Source: Jeotgalibacillus alimentarius | GTDB lineage: Bacteria; Bacillota; Bacilli; Bacillales; Jeotgalibacillaceae | Direction: 5' to 3' | Length of the DNA: 64,000 nt | Assembly (NCBI RefSeq): GCF_000829445.1 | Contig: NZ_JXRQ01000015.1 | Span: 186,001 to 250,000, forward strand | In this document: piece after piece, positions 33,862-44,828 of the stretch | Layout of the letters: every line of letters starts with the position of its first letter | Position numbering within the stretch: position 1 is the first letter of the stretch | Notes under the pieces: generated by a model | Databases searched by the model: none | Told to the model about the DNA's origin: nothing | Seen by the model: only the letters and a program-made list of their open reading frames with translations | Position numbers and translations under genes: made by a program

Positions 33862-33898
33862 AAGCTGCAGATGAGATGATCTCGTCTGCAGCTTTTTT
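33862..33898. terminator. Terminator after trhO
   Basis: AAGCTGCAGATGAGAT pairs with CTCGTCTGCAGCTT (one wobble) and a run of six T follows. Confidence 0.9.
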
Positions 33899-34127
33899 AA
33901 TCCCCAATTGATCGATAACCCCTAACAAATGATCTACCTCCAAAGTAAATGGTGACAACTAATAAGATAATGGCTATGAGCATTTTTCCGGGACTCGGCT
34001 CACCAAAAGTCCGATTATAAAAATCAGCAAGCGAAAACCCCATCCATTCCAGCAACCATGGTATAAAGAACAATCCAATCATCAGACCAAGTGTCAGGTT
34101 CATGAGATACTTTTGTTTTCTACTCAT
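33897..34127 (-). CDS. Small membrane protein, 76 aa
   Basis: A 76-residue protein with two membrane segments ('YLMNLTLGLMIGLFFIPWLLEWM' and 'PGKMLIAIILLVVTIYFGG') and basic ends. AGGAG lies upstream of ATG 34127. It is convergent with trhO and shares its terminator. Function unknown. Confidence 0.65.
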   Translation of the reverse strand: MSRKQKYLMNLTLGLMIGLFFIPWLLEWMGFSLADFYNRTFGEPSPGKMLIAIILLVVTIYFGGRSFVRGYRSIGD

Positions 34128-34252
34128 CTCCCTCTCTCCTTCTGGTTCATTCGTGCTTATTTTCAGAATTTACTATACAATTGTAACATATGAAAGCGTT
34201 TTATTAGAAATCATTTCCTTTTAAAAGTTTTCGAGTGTTTTAGCTTTCACTT

Positions 34253-34279
34253 TTGTCAGTAATTTATTATAATTATAAT
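34253..34279 (+). promoter_or_regulatory. katG promoter with PerR-like box
   Basis: TTGTCA and TATAAT lie 15 bases apart. Between and over the -10 box, 34264-34278 reads TTATTATAATTATAA, 13 of 15 matches to the PerR consensus (TTATAATNATTATAA). That position would let PerR repress katG until peroxide oxidises it. The leader from here to the start is about 95 bp. The remaining gap (34128-34252) is AT-rich with nothing else recognised. Confidence 0.6.
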
Positions 34280-34354
34280 CTGAGAATGGTTACAAAATCA
34301 TTCTTTGTTTTTATGGTGTACCCAAAACAGTTATTTACTACTTATTTTTCATAA

Positions 34355-36586
<2,232 letters not shown>

Positions 36587-36599
36587 GATTTGGTTATGG

Positions 36600-36633
36600 A
36601 CCGGAGAGTGCTGAGGCGCTCTTCGGTTTTTTG
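36600..36633 (+). terminator. katG terminator
   Basis: An imperfect stem (ACCGGAGAGTGC/GCGCTCTTCGGT) followed by six T. Confidence 0.85.
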
Positions 36634-36715
36634 TTTTGGGGTTTGGAAGTGGGTGGATAGCGGGCTGAGGGCTGGGACTATATACCCGAAGTGGCGAAGT
36701 TCACAGGTTTTGCGC

Positions 36716-36803
36716 CGAACATGTATTTTGAAAAGCGAACGCGTGGTATTTCCCGTCGAACACCTATCATTTCCCACCGAACACCGCACCATGAACGTCG
36801 AAC
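36716..36803. repeat. Array of CGAAC words at 21-bp spacing
   Basis: In the 308-bp gap between katG and rluF, CGAAC occurs at 36716, 36736, 36757, 36778 and 36799, spaced 20, 21, 21 and 21 bp (two helical turns). Flanking letters are partly conserved (ATTTCCC before two copies, ACC after three). The rest of the gap holds the katG terminator and an A/T-rich -10-like TATACT before rluF. Confidence 0.55.
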
Positions 36804-36894
36804 CAAAATTAAAACCAGCACACCCACCACCCTTTCTCCCCTCCACCCAAACCTGTTATACTAAATAAACGAATCTGAAATAGGAAGTGACATT

Positions 36895-37602
36895 ATGCGT
36901 TTAAATAAATTTATCAGTGACTCAGGAAAAGCCTCACGCCGCGGCGCTGACCGCCTGATTGAGGAAGGCAAAGTAAAGGTGAACGGCAATAAAGCGAAAA
37001 TCGGCATGCAGATCGAGCCTGGTGACGAAGTCCTCGTAAACGGACAAACGATCCGCCTCGCAAAGAACAATGTCTACATTGCCCTCAATAAACCGGTCGG
37101 GATCACATGCACATCTGAAAAAGGTGTTAAAGGAAACATCATTGACCTTGTGAATCACCCGCTCCGCATCTCGCATGTCGGCCGTCTGGATAAAGAGTCT
37201 GAAGGACTCATTCTCCTGACAAATGACGGAGATATTATCAATGAGATCCTTCGTCCTGAGAATGAACACGAGAAAGAATACATTGTGTCAGTCGACAAAC
37301 CGATTACACCTGACTTTATTAAGCAAATGTCAGAAGGCGTAAAAATTCTTGGCACAAAAACGAAGCCTGCCAAAGTCGTCGAACTGTCCAAGTTTGATTT
37401 TCAGATCACTCTAACACAGGGGATGAACCGCCAGATCAGACGTATGTGTGAGGCACTGGGCTATGAAGTATACCGTCTGCAGCGTACACGCATTATGAAT
37501 ATTCAACTGAATAATATGCCTGTCGGCCAGTGGCGTGACCTGACAAAGAAAGAGCGCACGCAGCTGTTTAAAGAACTGGATTACGAACCGAAAGAATGGT
37601 AA
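36895..37602 (+). CDS. rluF: 23S rRNA pseudouridine synthase RluF-type
   Basis: A 235-residue protein with an N-terminal S4 domain ('[30 protein letters not shown]') and a RsuA/RluB-type catalytic domain. The catalytic Asp is D99 in '[16 protein letters not shown]', and '[23 protein letters not shown]' is a further conserved block. The exact group within the family (RluF versus RluB) rests on general resemblance; relatives modify 23S rRNA position 2604 or tRNA-Tyr. GGAAGTGA precedes ATG 36895. Confidence 0.93.
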   Translation: MRLNKFISDSGKASRRGADRLIEEGKVKVNGNKAKIGMQIEPGDEVLVNGQTIRLAKNNVYIALNKPVGITCTSEKGVKGNIIDLVNHPLRISHVGRLDKESEGLILLTNDGDIINEILRPENEHEKEYIVSVDKPITPDFIKQMSEGVKILGTKTKPAKVVELSKFDFQITLTQGMNRQIRRMCEALGYEVYRLQRTRIMNIQLNNMPVGQWRDLTKKERTQLFKELDYEPKEW

Positions 37603-37605
37603 CCA

Positions 37606-37656
37606 ATACCCGTACTGTTTCAATGTTAAAAGAAGAAGCAGTACGGGTATTCTTTT
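37606..37656 (+). terminator. Terminator after rluF
   Basis: ATACCCGTACTG (37606-37617) pairs with CAGTACGGGTAT (37639-37650), followed by TTCTTTTA. Confidence 0.85.
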
Positions 37657-37692
37657 ACTATCGGACCATTCATAATTGACTGAGGTGATCAC

Positions 37693-38409
37693 ATGTTTTC
37701 AGGCGAAGTGCAGCAGCGGTTTATCCTTTTCTCAACAGAACATATCGTAATGCTGATTTTGTTTATTGTATTGACCATTGCAGGATTAAAATTTTTCCTT
37801 AGAGATGACTTTGTCAAAAGCACACCCTTCTGGACGCTGCTTTTTGCCGGCATATTTATTATTTCGGAACTCAGTTATCAGATCTGGGCACTTTCAGTCG
37901 GCGTGTGGAGATCATCTAACTTCCTGCCGCTGCAGCTCTGTTCTTTCAGCACTTTTTTTGGCTTATTTTTATTATTCAAACCGAACCGTCCAATTTTTTA
38001 TTTTTATTTCTACATTGCGATCTTTCCACCAATTTTCGCACTGCTTACACCTGATCTGGCGTATGCATTTCCACACTATTTTTACTGGAAATTCTTCATT
38101 CAGCATATGGCAATTCCGCTTTCAGCCGTATTTCTGCTGAGACGGGATGGTTATACACTTCCAAAAAGCTCAATTATCTATGCACTTGCACTGCTGAATC
38201 TGTGTGCACTCGGGATCTGGGGCGCGAACACTTTAACCGGAGGCAACTATTTCTTTTTAAATGGCCCCCCTGCTTCTGATACCGCACTATCCATTTTCGG
38301 TGAGGGTGTTTTTTATATTCTTGGGCTTGAGCTGGCGGCACTCGTTGTTTTTATCATAACCTGGTGGCTTGGAAACAAAATGATCCGCCCCGCGCGCATT
38401 CAAAATTGA
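37693..38409 (+). CDS. YwaF/TIGR02206-family membrane protein
   Basis: A 238-residue protein with six or seven hydrophobic segments. 'FLPLQLCSFSTFFGLFLLF' and 'VWRSSNFLPLQLC' are the most conserved YwaF-like blocks, and 'NYFFLNGPPASDTALSIFGEG' is the extracytoplasmic loop. GAGGTG precedes ATG 37693. Function unknown. It is followed by an oxidoreductase and a PAP2 phosphatase on the same strand. Confidence 0.85.
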   Translation: MFSGEVQQRFILFSTEHIVMLILFIVLTIAGLKFFLRDDFVKSTPFWTLLFAGIFIISELSYQIWALSVGVWRSSNFLPLQLCSFSTFFGLFLLFKPNRPIFYFYFYIAIFPPIFALLTPDLAYAFPHYFYWKFFIQHMAIPLSAVFLLRRDGYTLPKSSIIYALALLNLCALGIWGANTLTGGNYFFLNGPPASDTALSIFGEGVFYILGLELAALVVFIITWWLGNKMIRPARIQN

Positions 38410-38452
38410 TCACACGAATCTCTGTTATTAAGCTTTTCATTAGAGGAGTTGA

Positions 38453-39949
38453 ATGAAGATGGCACGTGAAGAAATTATCGTTATTGGCGGCGGGATCGGC
38501 GGATTGACTGCGGGTGCTATGCTTGCCCAATCAGGAAAGAGCGTCACAATCCTTGAAGCATCAAGAGAATGGGGCGGCTGTGCAGGGAAATTCCAGCGTC
38601 ATAAATTTCTATATGCCTCAGGCGCAACGCTCGGCATGGGACTTGAAAAAGGCGGGATTCATGAAAGGATATTTCGCCATCTGGGTATCAAAACAGATGC
38701 AGTCAGACTCGAGAATGTCATGAAAATCAAACAGGCTGACAGAACCCTGACCTTTTATGCTGACCGGAGGAAACACGTTCAGGCCATGCAGCACGCCTTC
38801 CCTTCCCACTCAGATAATATTGCTGCTTTTTATCAGGAGGTCTATCAGCAGGCAGCGAAGATCCGTTTACTAATGAAGAAGCTCCCGATCCTGCCTGTTA
38901 AAACCGGCAAAGAAGCTTATGAATTATTAACTTCACTACAGCCCGCTCACGTGACATTAACGCCGGGCTTTTTCAAAACTGTCCACTCATTACTCAAAAA
39001 ACATCACCTGCTTGACTGCAGAGATTTCGTTCATTTTCTGGACGGCCAGCTGATCGACAGTATGCAAACGACAACGAAGGATTGTGCCATGCTGATGGGT
39101 GTACTTGCCCTTGATATTTATCATGAAGGTGCTTATTACGTGCCGGGCGGTCTGTACCGTTTTGCTGAAGAGCTCGTTGAAGCTGCAAAACGCAATGGTG
39201 CAAAAGCGATCCTCGGCAGGCGTGTGACTGAAGTGAGAAAAGCTGGGGACCGTTATGAGGTGGAAGATCACCGCGGGAATATCCGGACGGCTGATCATGT
39301 GATATGTAATGCTCCTATTCAGGCACTTCCTCAGATCATGCATCAGGATCTTTATGAGTTGCTTTCTCCCGGATTGAAAAAGCGGTCAAATGAGGATACC
39401 TGGGGCACGATGACGCTATATATTTCACTTGACGAGACACACTTACCGGATGATTTCCCACTCTTTCAGCAGTTGATGAACCCCGGCACTCACAGTCATG
39501 ATGAAGGAAATCATTTATTTTTATCGATCTCAGCTCAAGATGATAGAAAGCGGGCACCTGAGGGATTCAGAACACTGACAGTCAGCACCCACATCAACCT
39601 GGACAACTGGAAAACGAAATCACAATACGACTTCAATAAAGCAGCGTTCATAGATAAGATGCTGAATACAATCCGGCACTATTACCCAACCATTGATCAG
39701 GCAATTGTTGATCTGTACCCTGGTGCACCAAAAGCCTGGGAGCGTTTCCCTCACCGGCCCGGGGGTGTTGTCGGCGGCTTTGCACAGACCAGGTCACACT
39801 CACTGTTTCTCAGCCTCTCCCACCGCACGTCACTTAAGAATTTCTGGCTTTGCGGAGACTCCGTTTTTCCAGGCGGCGGAACAATTGGGGTATCTGTCAG
39901 CGGATATCACTGCTATCACTCCATCACAGGGCGCAGATTAATTCAATAA
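38453..39949 (+). CDS. Phytoene-desaturase-like FAD oxidoreductase
   Basis: A 498-residue flavoprotein of the CrtI/CrtN-like superfamily. The N-terminal dinucleotide fold is 'EEIIVIGGGIGGLTAGAMLAQSG', with 'EWGGCAGKFQRHKFLYASGATLGMG' the substrate-gate region, and the C-terminal 'FWLCGDSVFPGGGTIGVSVSGYHC' the second FAD contact. GAGGAG precedes ATG 38453 (a second ATG at 38459). Relatives desaturate carotenoids or saturate retinol, so a polyprenyl or carotenoid-like substrate is likely; it is not certain. No other carotenoid gene is nearby. Confidence 0.85.
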   Translation: MKMAREEIIVIGGGIGGLTAGAMLAQSGKSVTILEASREWGGCAGKFQRHKFLYASGATLGMGLEKGGIHERIFRHLGIKTDAVRLENVMKIKQADRTLTFYADRRKHVQAMQHAFPSHSDNIAAFYQEVYQQAAKIRLLMKKLPILPVKTGKEAYELLTSLQPAHVTLTPGFFKTVHSLLKKHHLLDCRDFVHFLDGQLIDSMQTTTKDCAMLMGVLALDIYHEGAYYVPGGLYRFAEELVEAAKRNGAKAILGRRVTEVRKAGDRYEVEDHRGNIRTADHVICNAPIQALPQIMHQDLYELLSPGLKKRSNEDTWGTMTLYISLDETHLPDDFPLFQQLMNPGTHSHDEGNHLFLSISAQDDRKRAPEGFRTLTVSTHINLDNWKTKSQYDFNKAAFIDKMLNTIRHYYPTIDQAIVDLYPGAPKAWERFPHRPGGVVGGFAQTRSHSLFLSLSHRTSLKNFWLCGDSVFPGGGTIGVSVSGYHCYHSITGRRLIQ

Positions 39950-40021
39950 GTGCGCCCTTGTAAGTTTCTCCACCTACAAACTCGGGAAAGCATACTGTAA
40001 AACTTAAAGGACGTGTGCAGT

Positions 40022-40711
40022 ATGCTGAATACCATGAAAGCGATCCCTGCGAGGACATACATATTAATCATGACAGCGCTTGTTTTAATTGGCGGCGGCT
40101 TTTACATATTTACTGAGCTTGGAGAAGATGTACTGGAAAACGAGAAATTCATGATCGATCAGCAGGCAGCTGACTTTGCTGACAGTATCGCCACACCTGG
40201 TGTGACCACATTTTTCGCCTGGGTCACCGAACTTGGATCCGTCTGGGCACTGAGCCTCGGTTCCCTGATTATGATTGCTGTTTTGTGGTATTTTTATAAC
40301 CGGAAAAAATGGAGAATTATCTACTTCATTATTGCGATGGGTGGGATCACCATTTTAATTACAGGACTCAAGGCAGCTTTCGGAAGAGATCGTCCGAATA
40401 TTTTAGAGCAATATGATGGTACCGGATACAGCTTTCCAAGCGGTCACTCCACCGGGCCCATTGTCTTTTATGGATTTATTATGTATCTGATTATCAGAAG
40501 CCGGATGAATAAGCTGGGGAAATGGATCATTAATGTTGCCCTTGGAATCCTGATTCTCCTGATTGCCTTTAGCCGCCTTCCACTGGGTGTTCATTATTTT
40601 ACTGATGTAATTGGTGGATTATCCCTTGGACTGACGTGGCTTGTTACCTGTATCGCCATTCTGGAGATCACACTCTGGAGATCCGGTCTGAAAAAGAAAA
40701 AAGAATTATAA
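40022..40711 (+). CDS. Phosphatase PAP2-family membrane protein
   Basis: A 229-residue membrane phosphatase with about five helices. The three PAP2 motifs are 'KAAFGRDRPN' (117-126), 'FPSGHSTGP' (138-146, catalytic His) and 'SRLPLGVHYFTDVIGG' (Arg and second His). ATG 40022 is preferred over GTG 40013, which abuts AAAGGA. Such proteins dephosphorylate lipid phosphates such as undecaprenyl pyrophosphate or phosphatidate. It follows the oxidoreductase by 72 bases. Confidence 0.9.
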   Translation: MLNTMKAIPARTYILIMTALVLIGGGFYIFTELGEDVLENEKFMIDQQAADFADSIATPGVTTFFAWVTELGSVWALSLGSLIMIAVLWYFYNRKKWRIIYFIIAMGGITILITGLKAAFGRDRPNILEQYDGTGYSFPSGHSTGPIVFYGFIMYLIIRSRMNKLGKWIINVALGILILLIAFSRLPLGVHYFTDVIGGLSLGLTWLVTCIAILEITLWRSGLKKKKEL

Positions 40712-40752
40712 TGTGAAACGCCTGGATCGGACCGGTTCACGTTATTCAACGC

Positions 40753-40784
40753 AAAAGAAGGCTCAAAAATGAGCCTTCTTTTTT
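40753..40784 (+). terminator. Terminator after the PAP2 gene
   Basis: AAGAAGGCTCA pairs with TGAGCCTTCTT, followed by T4. Confidence 0.9.
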
Positions 40785-40900
40785 AGTCAGTCTGACACAT
40801 GATCATGACGTCTATCCATCCTGATGCAAAGCCTGGGGACAGTTCAAACTTTACAGCTGGTGATTACAGAGATAATCCCGGATCGTAGAGTATGGCACCA

Positions 40901-41152
40901 TTATTCTTCCACTATATTTTCTGTACACGAACCGCCAGGCTCATAATCCAGTGATCTTGCCTGTTCAAGGTCAGACTGCTCAATATAGTTTGACGGTTCA
41001 TCCTGTTCAAAGCACTCAGGAAAAACGAACGTATTGTCACTATGATCAAGAATAACCTGTGGGTTAGGTTCCTGCGTCACACTGTTATAGATCACGATTC
41101 CTCCTATGGCTACTACAATAACAATTGCTAAAGCGATTAAAGTTTTTTTCAT
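40901..41152 (-). CDS. Membrane-anchored small protein, 83 aa
   Basis: A short protein with one N-terminal anchor ('TLIALAIVIVVAIGGIVIYN') and an acidic outer part holding two cysteines ('VFPECFEQDEPSNYIEQSDLEQ...PGGSCTENI'), possibly disulfide-bonded. CAGGGAG precedes two adjacent ATGs (41155, 41152). No family recognised. Confidence 0.65.
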   Translation of the reverse strand: MKKTLIALAIVIVVAIGGIVIYNSVTQEPNPQVILDHSDNTFVFPECFEQDEPSNYIEQSDLEQARSLDYEPGGSCTENIVEE

Positions 41153-41242
41153 CATTACTCCCTGCCTGACTTCATAAAAATCATTCATACATGATCAGTT
41201 TATCAGGACGAAGCTAATATCTGAAGCAACAAGTCCACATAG

Positions 41243-41895
41243 TTAACTTTCATTGGTTCTCCCCTGTAAATAAGATCTGATTCTCTCCCTGAATAACATT
41301 GGGATAATAAAAATCACAGCGAAAATAGTGACTGCAATAATGATGGTCTGCGTACTGTCTGAGCCGGTACTGAATCCCAAAAACGTATAAGCAAACGTGC
41401 CCGGTATAATCCCGATCAGTGTAGCAAGCGCGAACGGTAATAGACGCAACTTGGATGCACCCGCTGCATAGCTGATCAGATCAAAGTTAAAAAGCGGCAC
41501 CAGCCTAAGCAGCAGCACAATAAAAAAGCCGTTGTATTCAAGCTTATGCTGAAGCTTCTCGCCCCTATTACCAAGCTTCTCTTCTACCCTTTTCGCTCCT
41601 GCTTTTTTAGCAAATATAAATGCGAGAACCGCCCCGGCTGTAGCGCCTGTCATTGTTAAAAGTGTGCCATATAAAGGTCCGAAAGCCAGTCCGCCTGCAA
41701 GAGATAAAACAGAGGCCGGAAACAGAATGAATGGTCTGACTGTATACAATGCGACATATAAGGCTGGTGCAAGAATACCGACAGATAAGATCCAGCCCCG
41801 GATTCTGTCCGGAGATAAATCGAGTACAGTCTGGTTTAAAACGATTAACCCTGCAACAATGGCCGCAATCAGTATCCAGCCGCCCCACTTTTCAT
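41243..41895 (-). pseudogene. TVP38/TMEM64-family membrane protein with an apparent frameshift at codon 2-3
   Basis: The intact stretch 41243-41749 codes for the TVP38 core: 'GGLAFGPLYGTLLTMTGATAGAVLAFIFAKKAG', 'LLLRLVPLFNFDLISYAAGAS' and 'IGIIPGTFAYTFLGFSTGS'. The same frame continues upstream as 'WILIAAIVAGLIVLNQTVLDL' to the beginning but has no ATG, GTG or TTG before 41749. The only good start, ATG 41895 with GAGGTG upstream, leads to a stop after 8 codons. One more A in the run at 41889-41892 would join them into a normal 217-aa protein. It is either a frameshift pseudogene, slippage or a sequencing error. Confidence 0.75.
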
Positions 41896-42081
41896 TTATA
41901 TCACCTCATTCTGCATGCTGATTCAATGGTACCGTTAAATCATATTCACGTCATATTTCCGGTGCTGTGAAATGTTTTTTCACCAAAACTTCCTATTCAA
42001 ATTTTTTGACCACACTAATGCTACCCTGTGCTAACAATTTAGATACCTGTATACTGGAATTAAAATGGCAGGAGTGATGAC

Positions 42082-43167
42082 ATGATTCAAAATGATTGTA
42101 CAGAACTACTTGCAATTCGGCAGCCGATTATCCAGGCGCCAATGGCTGGCGGTGTGACCACAACACGACTCGTAACTGAAGCAGCAAAATCAGGGTGTCT
42201 AGGCATGATTGGTGCAGGGTATTTAACAGCACAGCAGCTGCATGATCAAATACTGGAGATTCAAGCAGAAACAACCCAGTTTGGTGTGAACCTTTTTGTT
42301 CCACACCCCTTTACGGTTAATGAAGCGGAGATCAGTAAGGCGGCTGAGCGATTACAGCCGTTTAGTGAGGAGTTGGGGCTTGAAACAGATATGCCGGCTA
42401 TTAAAACGTATGACACATTAAAACAAACGTTTGACCAGCAAATAGATGTGATCATTTCGTTGAATGTACGGGTCTGTTCTTTTACATTCGGTCTGCCTTC
42501 TGATGAAGTTGTGAGCCGCCTTAAGTCAAACGGAACGGTATTGATTGGCACGGCAACTACTGTGAAAGAAGCCATTGCTGCAGAAAAAGCAGGAATGGAT
42601 CTTGTCACTGTTCAGGGAAGTGAAGCCGGCGGACATCGGGGGAATTTTCTGAATAATCAGGAAGAGAGCATGATTGGACTGATGTCACTTGTTCCGCAGA
42701 CAGCTGATGCCGTCAATATTCCGGTCATTGCTGCAGGAGGCATAATGGACGGACGGGGAATGGCTGCTGCCTTCATGCTCGGCGCGCAGAGTGTGCAGAT
42801 GGGGACAGCATTTCTTACTACCAAAGAAAGCGGTGCGAATCCATTACATAAAGAAAATATCCTCACTTCACATGAAGACGAGGTGATCATGACACGGGCA
42901 TTTTCAGGTAAATGGGCACGCGGCCTGCAAAACACATTTACTGAAGAAATGCGTGATGCTAACATGCCTGTCTTCCCCATTACAAACGGCCTGACAAAAC
43001 CGATCCGGCAGGCTGCAGCAAAACAGGAAAATAGTGAGTATATGTCATTGTGGTCCGGACAAAGTCCAACACTTGCGAGAAGTGAAACAGTGAGGAAGAT
43101 GGTTGAGCGGGTCAGTAAAGAAGCTGATATGTTAATCAGACACTTTCCTCTTCGGGGGCAAAGCTGA
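42082..43167 (+). CDS. Nitronate monooxygenase (2-nitropropane dioxygenase family)
   Basis: A 361-residue FMN enzyme with a TIM barrel. 'RQPIIQAPMAGGVTTTRLVTEAAKSG' is the N-terminal FMN loop, 'VQGSEAGGHRGNF' carries the conserved His/Gly phosphate loop, and 'VIAAGGIMDGRGMAAAFMLGAQSVQMGTAFL' is the second phosphate-binding strand. It oxidises toxic nitronates such as propionate-3-nitronate. AGGAG is 7 bases before ATG 42082. Monocistronic, with a downstream terminator. Confidence 0.92.
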   Translation: MIQNDCTELLAIRQPIIQAPMAGGVTTTRLVTEAAKSGCLGMIGAGYLTAQQLHDQILEIQAETTQFGVNLFVPHPFTVNEAEISKAAERLQPFSEELGLETDMPAIKTYDTLKQTFDQQIDVIISLNVRVCSFTFGLPSDEVVSRLKSNGTVLIGTATTVKEAIAAEKAGMDLVTVQGSEAGGHRGNFLNNQEESMIGLMSLVPQTADAVNIPVIAAGGIMDGRGMAAAFMLGAQSVQMGTAFLTTKESGANPLHKENILTSHEDEVIMTRAFSGKWARGLQNTFTEEMRDANMPVFPITNGLTKPIRQAAAKQENSEYMSLWSGQSPTLARSETVRKMVERVSKEADMLIRHFPLRGQS

Positions 43168-43180
43168 ATATTGCGGGTTC

Positions 43181-43207
43181 AAAAAGACGCATTCAACGCG
43201 TCTTTTT
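43181..43207. terminator. Bidirectional terminator
   Basis: AAAAAGACGC pairs with GCGTCTTTTT around a 7-base loop, between the monooxygenase and a convergent small gene. Confidence 0.85.
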
Positions 43208-43436
43208 AGTTTGGCGCTGCCTGTTTTTTTCTTATGTAATAGGTAAGCAGGTAGACAAGAACGACACAAACACTTGTAATCAACAGTACGTTGAGGGCGT
43301 AAGACGCATCAAGTTCTGCCAGGCTTGTCGGCTTGGTTTCTCCAATGCCGGCGAACTGATAGGCCAGCCCTTTATAATCAATAATAATGATCGACATAAT
43401 CATGCCTGTCACAATACCTGCAATCAGCTTTTTCAT
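43206..43436 (-). CDS. Small membrane protein, 76 aa
   Basis: Two membrane segments ('LIAGIVTGMIMSIIIIDYKG' and 'ALNVLLITSVCVVLVYLLTYYI') separated by a short extracytoplasmic loop, with a basic tail. GGAGG lies before ATG 43436. No family recognised. Confidence 0.65.
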   Translation of the reverse strand: MKKLIAGIVTGMIMSIIIIDYKGLAYQFAGIGETKPTSLAELDASYALNVLLITSVCVVLVYLLTYYIRKKQAAPN

Positions 43437-43524
43437 CGTTTCCCTCCTTTACCCAACTTTAAATTACCAATATTTTACCATAACATGACTATAATATGTG
43501 GGATGGATTGGAAATATGATAAAA

Positions 43525-43953
43525 TCAGTCAGTTCTTCCTATCGATCTTTCCATATGGAGTGCTGCTGATCTTTCTTTTCCACCTGTCACTTTGAAGTGC
43601 CATTCCTGACCCGGAATGAAATCTATGTTCACGGATTGATCAACAGGCATTCGATTTTTGCCATTTTGATCACCCAACAGATAAAGATCAAATGATGTAT
43701 GTCCGGCAGACGTAAAGTCTTCTCTTAAAATCTCAATCACCAGGTTATCCCCCTTTGCTATCGCTGAGCCATCAGCATTCACCACTGTGGAAGAAGTATC
43801 TCCCAGATGAAGTTCAATTCCATACACTTCAATATCAGTCTGATTTTCAAAATGTAGTGTCATTCCATTACTTTTTGTTTCCGCACCACTGCTGCATGAA
43901 CATGCGGACAAAAATACTACAGCACACAATATGAAAAATATTTTCCTCATCAT
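43525..43953 (-). CDS. Putative lipoprotein, 142 aa
   Basis: A secreted lipoprotein: signal peptide 'MMRKIFFILCAVVFLSACSCSSG' with lipobox LSAC. The rest is beta-rich ('MTLHFENQTDIEVYGIELHLG', 'EWHFKVTGGKERSAALH') and looks like an immunoglobulin-like domain. GGGGG precedes the ATG pair 43953/43950. Function unknown; it lies divergently beside the DUF5412 gene. Confidence 0.75.
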   Translation of the reverse strand: MMRKIFFILCAVVFLSACSCSSGAETKSNGMTLHFENQTDIEVYGIELHLGDTSSTVVNADGSAIAKGDNLVIEILREDFTSAGHTSFDLYLLGDQNGKNRMPVDQSVNIDFIPGQEWHFKVTGGKERSAALHMERSIGRTD

Positions 43954-44059
43954 AAGATCCCCCTTTTCCAATAAATTCATTATAGAGGGTTGTTTATTGA
44001 TAATCAATAAATTATTATTGAATTATAAATAAAATTAATTGATAAGCGGAGGTTTCGCG

Positions 44060-44446
44060 ATGAAAAAACTTACTACATTTAAAAAAGTAATGCTGGGCTT
44101 ATTAACAGGTATGCTTGTGCTAGTGGGAGGATTCGCATTTCTTATTTACTGGCTGTTTTACGATATGGACCGGCTGCCTCAGGGAGAGTTTATAACGGAA
44201 GAAACCTCTCCTGATGGCACGTATACGGTAAAGGCTTATCGCACGAACGGCGGAGCCACAACTGCATATGCGGTAAGGGGTGAACTGGTGACGAACAATA
44301 GCGGAAAGACTAAAAATATATACTGGCAATACCGTAAAGACGCTGCGGAAATTACTTGGCAAGATGAGGACACGGTTATGATTAACGGCATTGAACTGGA
44401 TGTGCCGGGTGAGAGGTATGATTATCGGAAGGAGGGTGATGGGTGA
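44060..44446 (+). CDS. DUF5412-like membrane-anchored protein
   Basis: A 128-residue protein with one anchor ('VMLGLLTGMLVLVGGFAFLIYWLFYD') and an outer domain with 'SPDGTYTVKAYRTNGGATTAYAVRGELV' and 'KNIYWQYRKDAAEITWQDEDTVMINGIELDV', the usual DUF5412 blocks. GGAGG is 7 bases before ATG 44060. It overlaps the next start by four bases (GTGA). Function unknown. Confidence 0.75.
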   Translation: MKKLTTFKKVMLGLLTGMLVLVGGFAFLIYWLFYDMDRLPQGEFITEETSPDGTYTVKAYRTNGGATTAYAVRGELVTNNSGKTKNIYWQYRKDAAEITWQDEDTVMINGIELDVPGERYDYRKEGDG

Positions 44447-44718
44447 TCGTAACATACATTCGAAGTCTGCTGCTTGTTGGCATTGTCATGACTGTTGTTG
44501 TTTATGAGTTCATTCAGATAAAATATCATGACATTAAAACAGCTGTAGCAGCACAGGAGCAAGATATACAAATCATATCGATTGCCCTGATCGGCGGATG
44601 GGGTGAGTGGTTTCAGGAATATTCACTGGTGATTGAAAAAGATGAAAGTGAATATAGAATCTGGATGGATACAGATGGGGATATATATGATTGGGAAGGG
44701 CTAGATGAAGGCTCGTGA
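44443..44718 (+). CDS. Small membrane-anchored protein, 91 aa
   Basis: GTG start inside the stop of the DUF5412 gene. The protein has one N-terminal anchor ('SLLLVGIVMTVVVYEFIQIK') and a short outer part ending in acidic residues ('YRIWMDTDGDIYDWEGLDEGS'). Translational coupling suggests they act together. Function unknown. Confidence 0.65.
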   Translation: MIVTYIRSLLLVGIVMTVVVYEFIQIKYHDIKTAVAAQEQDIQIISIALIGGWGEWFQEYSLVIEKDESEYRIWMDTDGDIYDWEGLDEGS

Positions 44719-44796
44719 AATTCCTCCTGATATTCATGAAGTTTTTTCGCATGGTTCATATCAACATGTAATGATACCTGCTTGATAAACATAAAA

Positions 44797-44824
44797 ATCC
44801 GCTCCAGGCAAAGCCGGAGCGGAT
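44797..44824 (-). terminator. Terminator after the anti-sigma gene
   Basis: ATCCGCTCC pairs with GGAGCGGAT around a 10-base loop; T run on the minus-strand side. Confidence 0.85.
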
Positions 44825-44828
44825 CAGG

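Noticed and set aside
36590-36868. 92-aa plus-strand frame after katG
   Set aside because: It crosses the katG terminator and the 21-bp array; its apparent 7-residue repeats come from the DNA periodicity. No ribosome binding site.
40856-40872. CAGCTGGTGATTACAG resembles an inner part of the short palindromic repeat
   Set aside because: Only about 16 bases match and the ends are missing; it could be chance or an old remnant.
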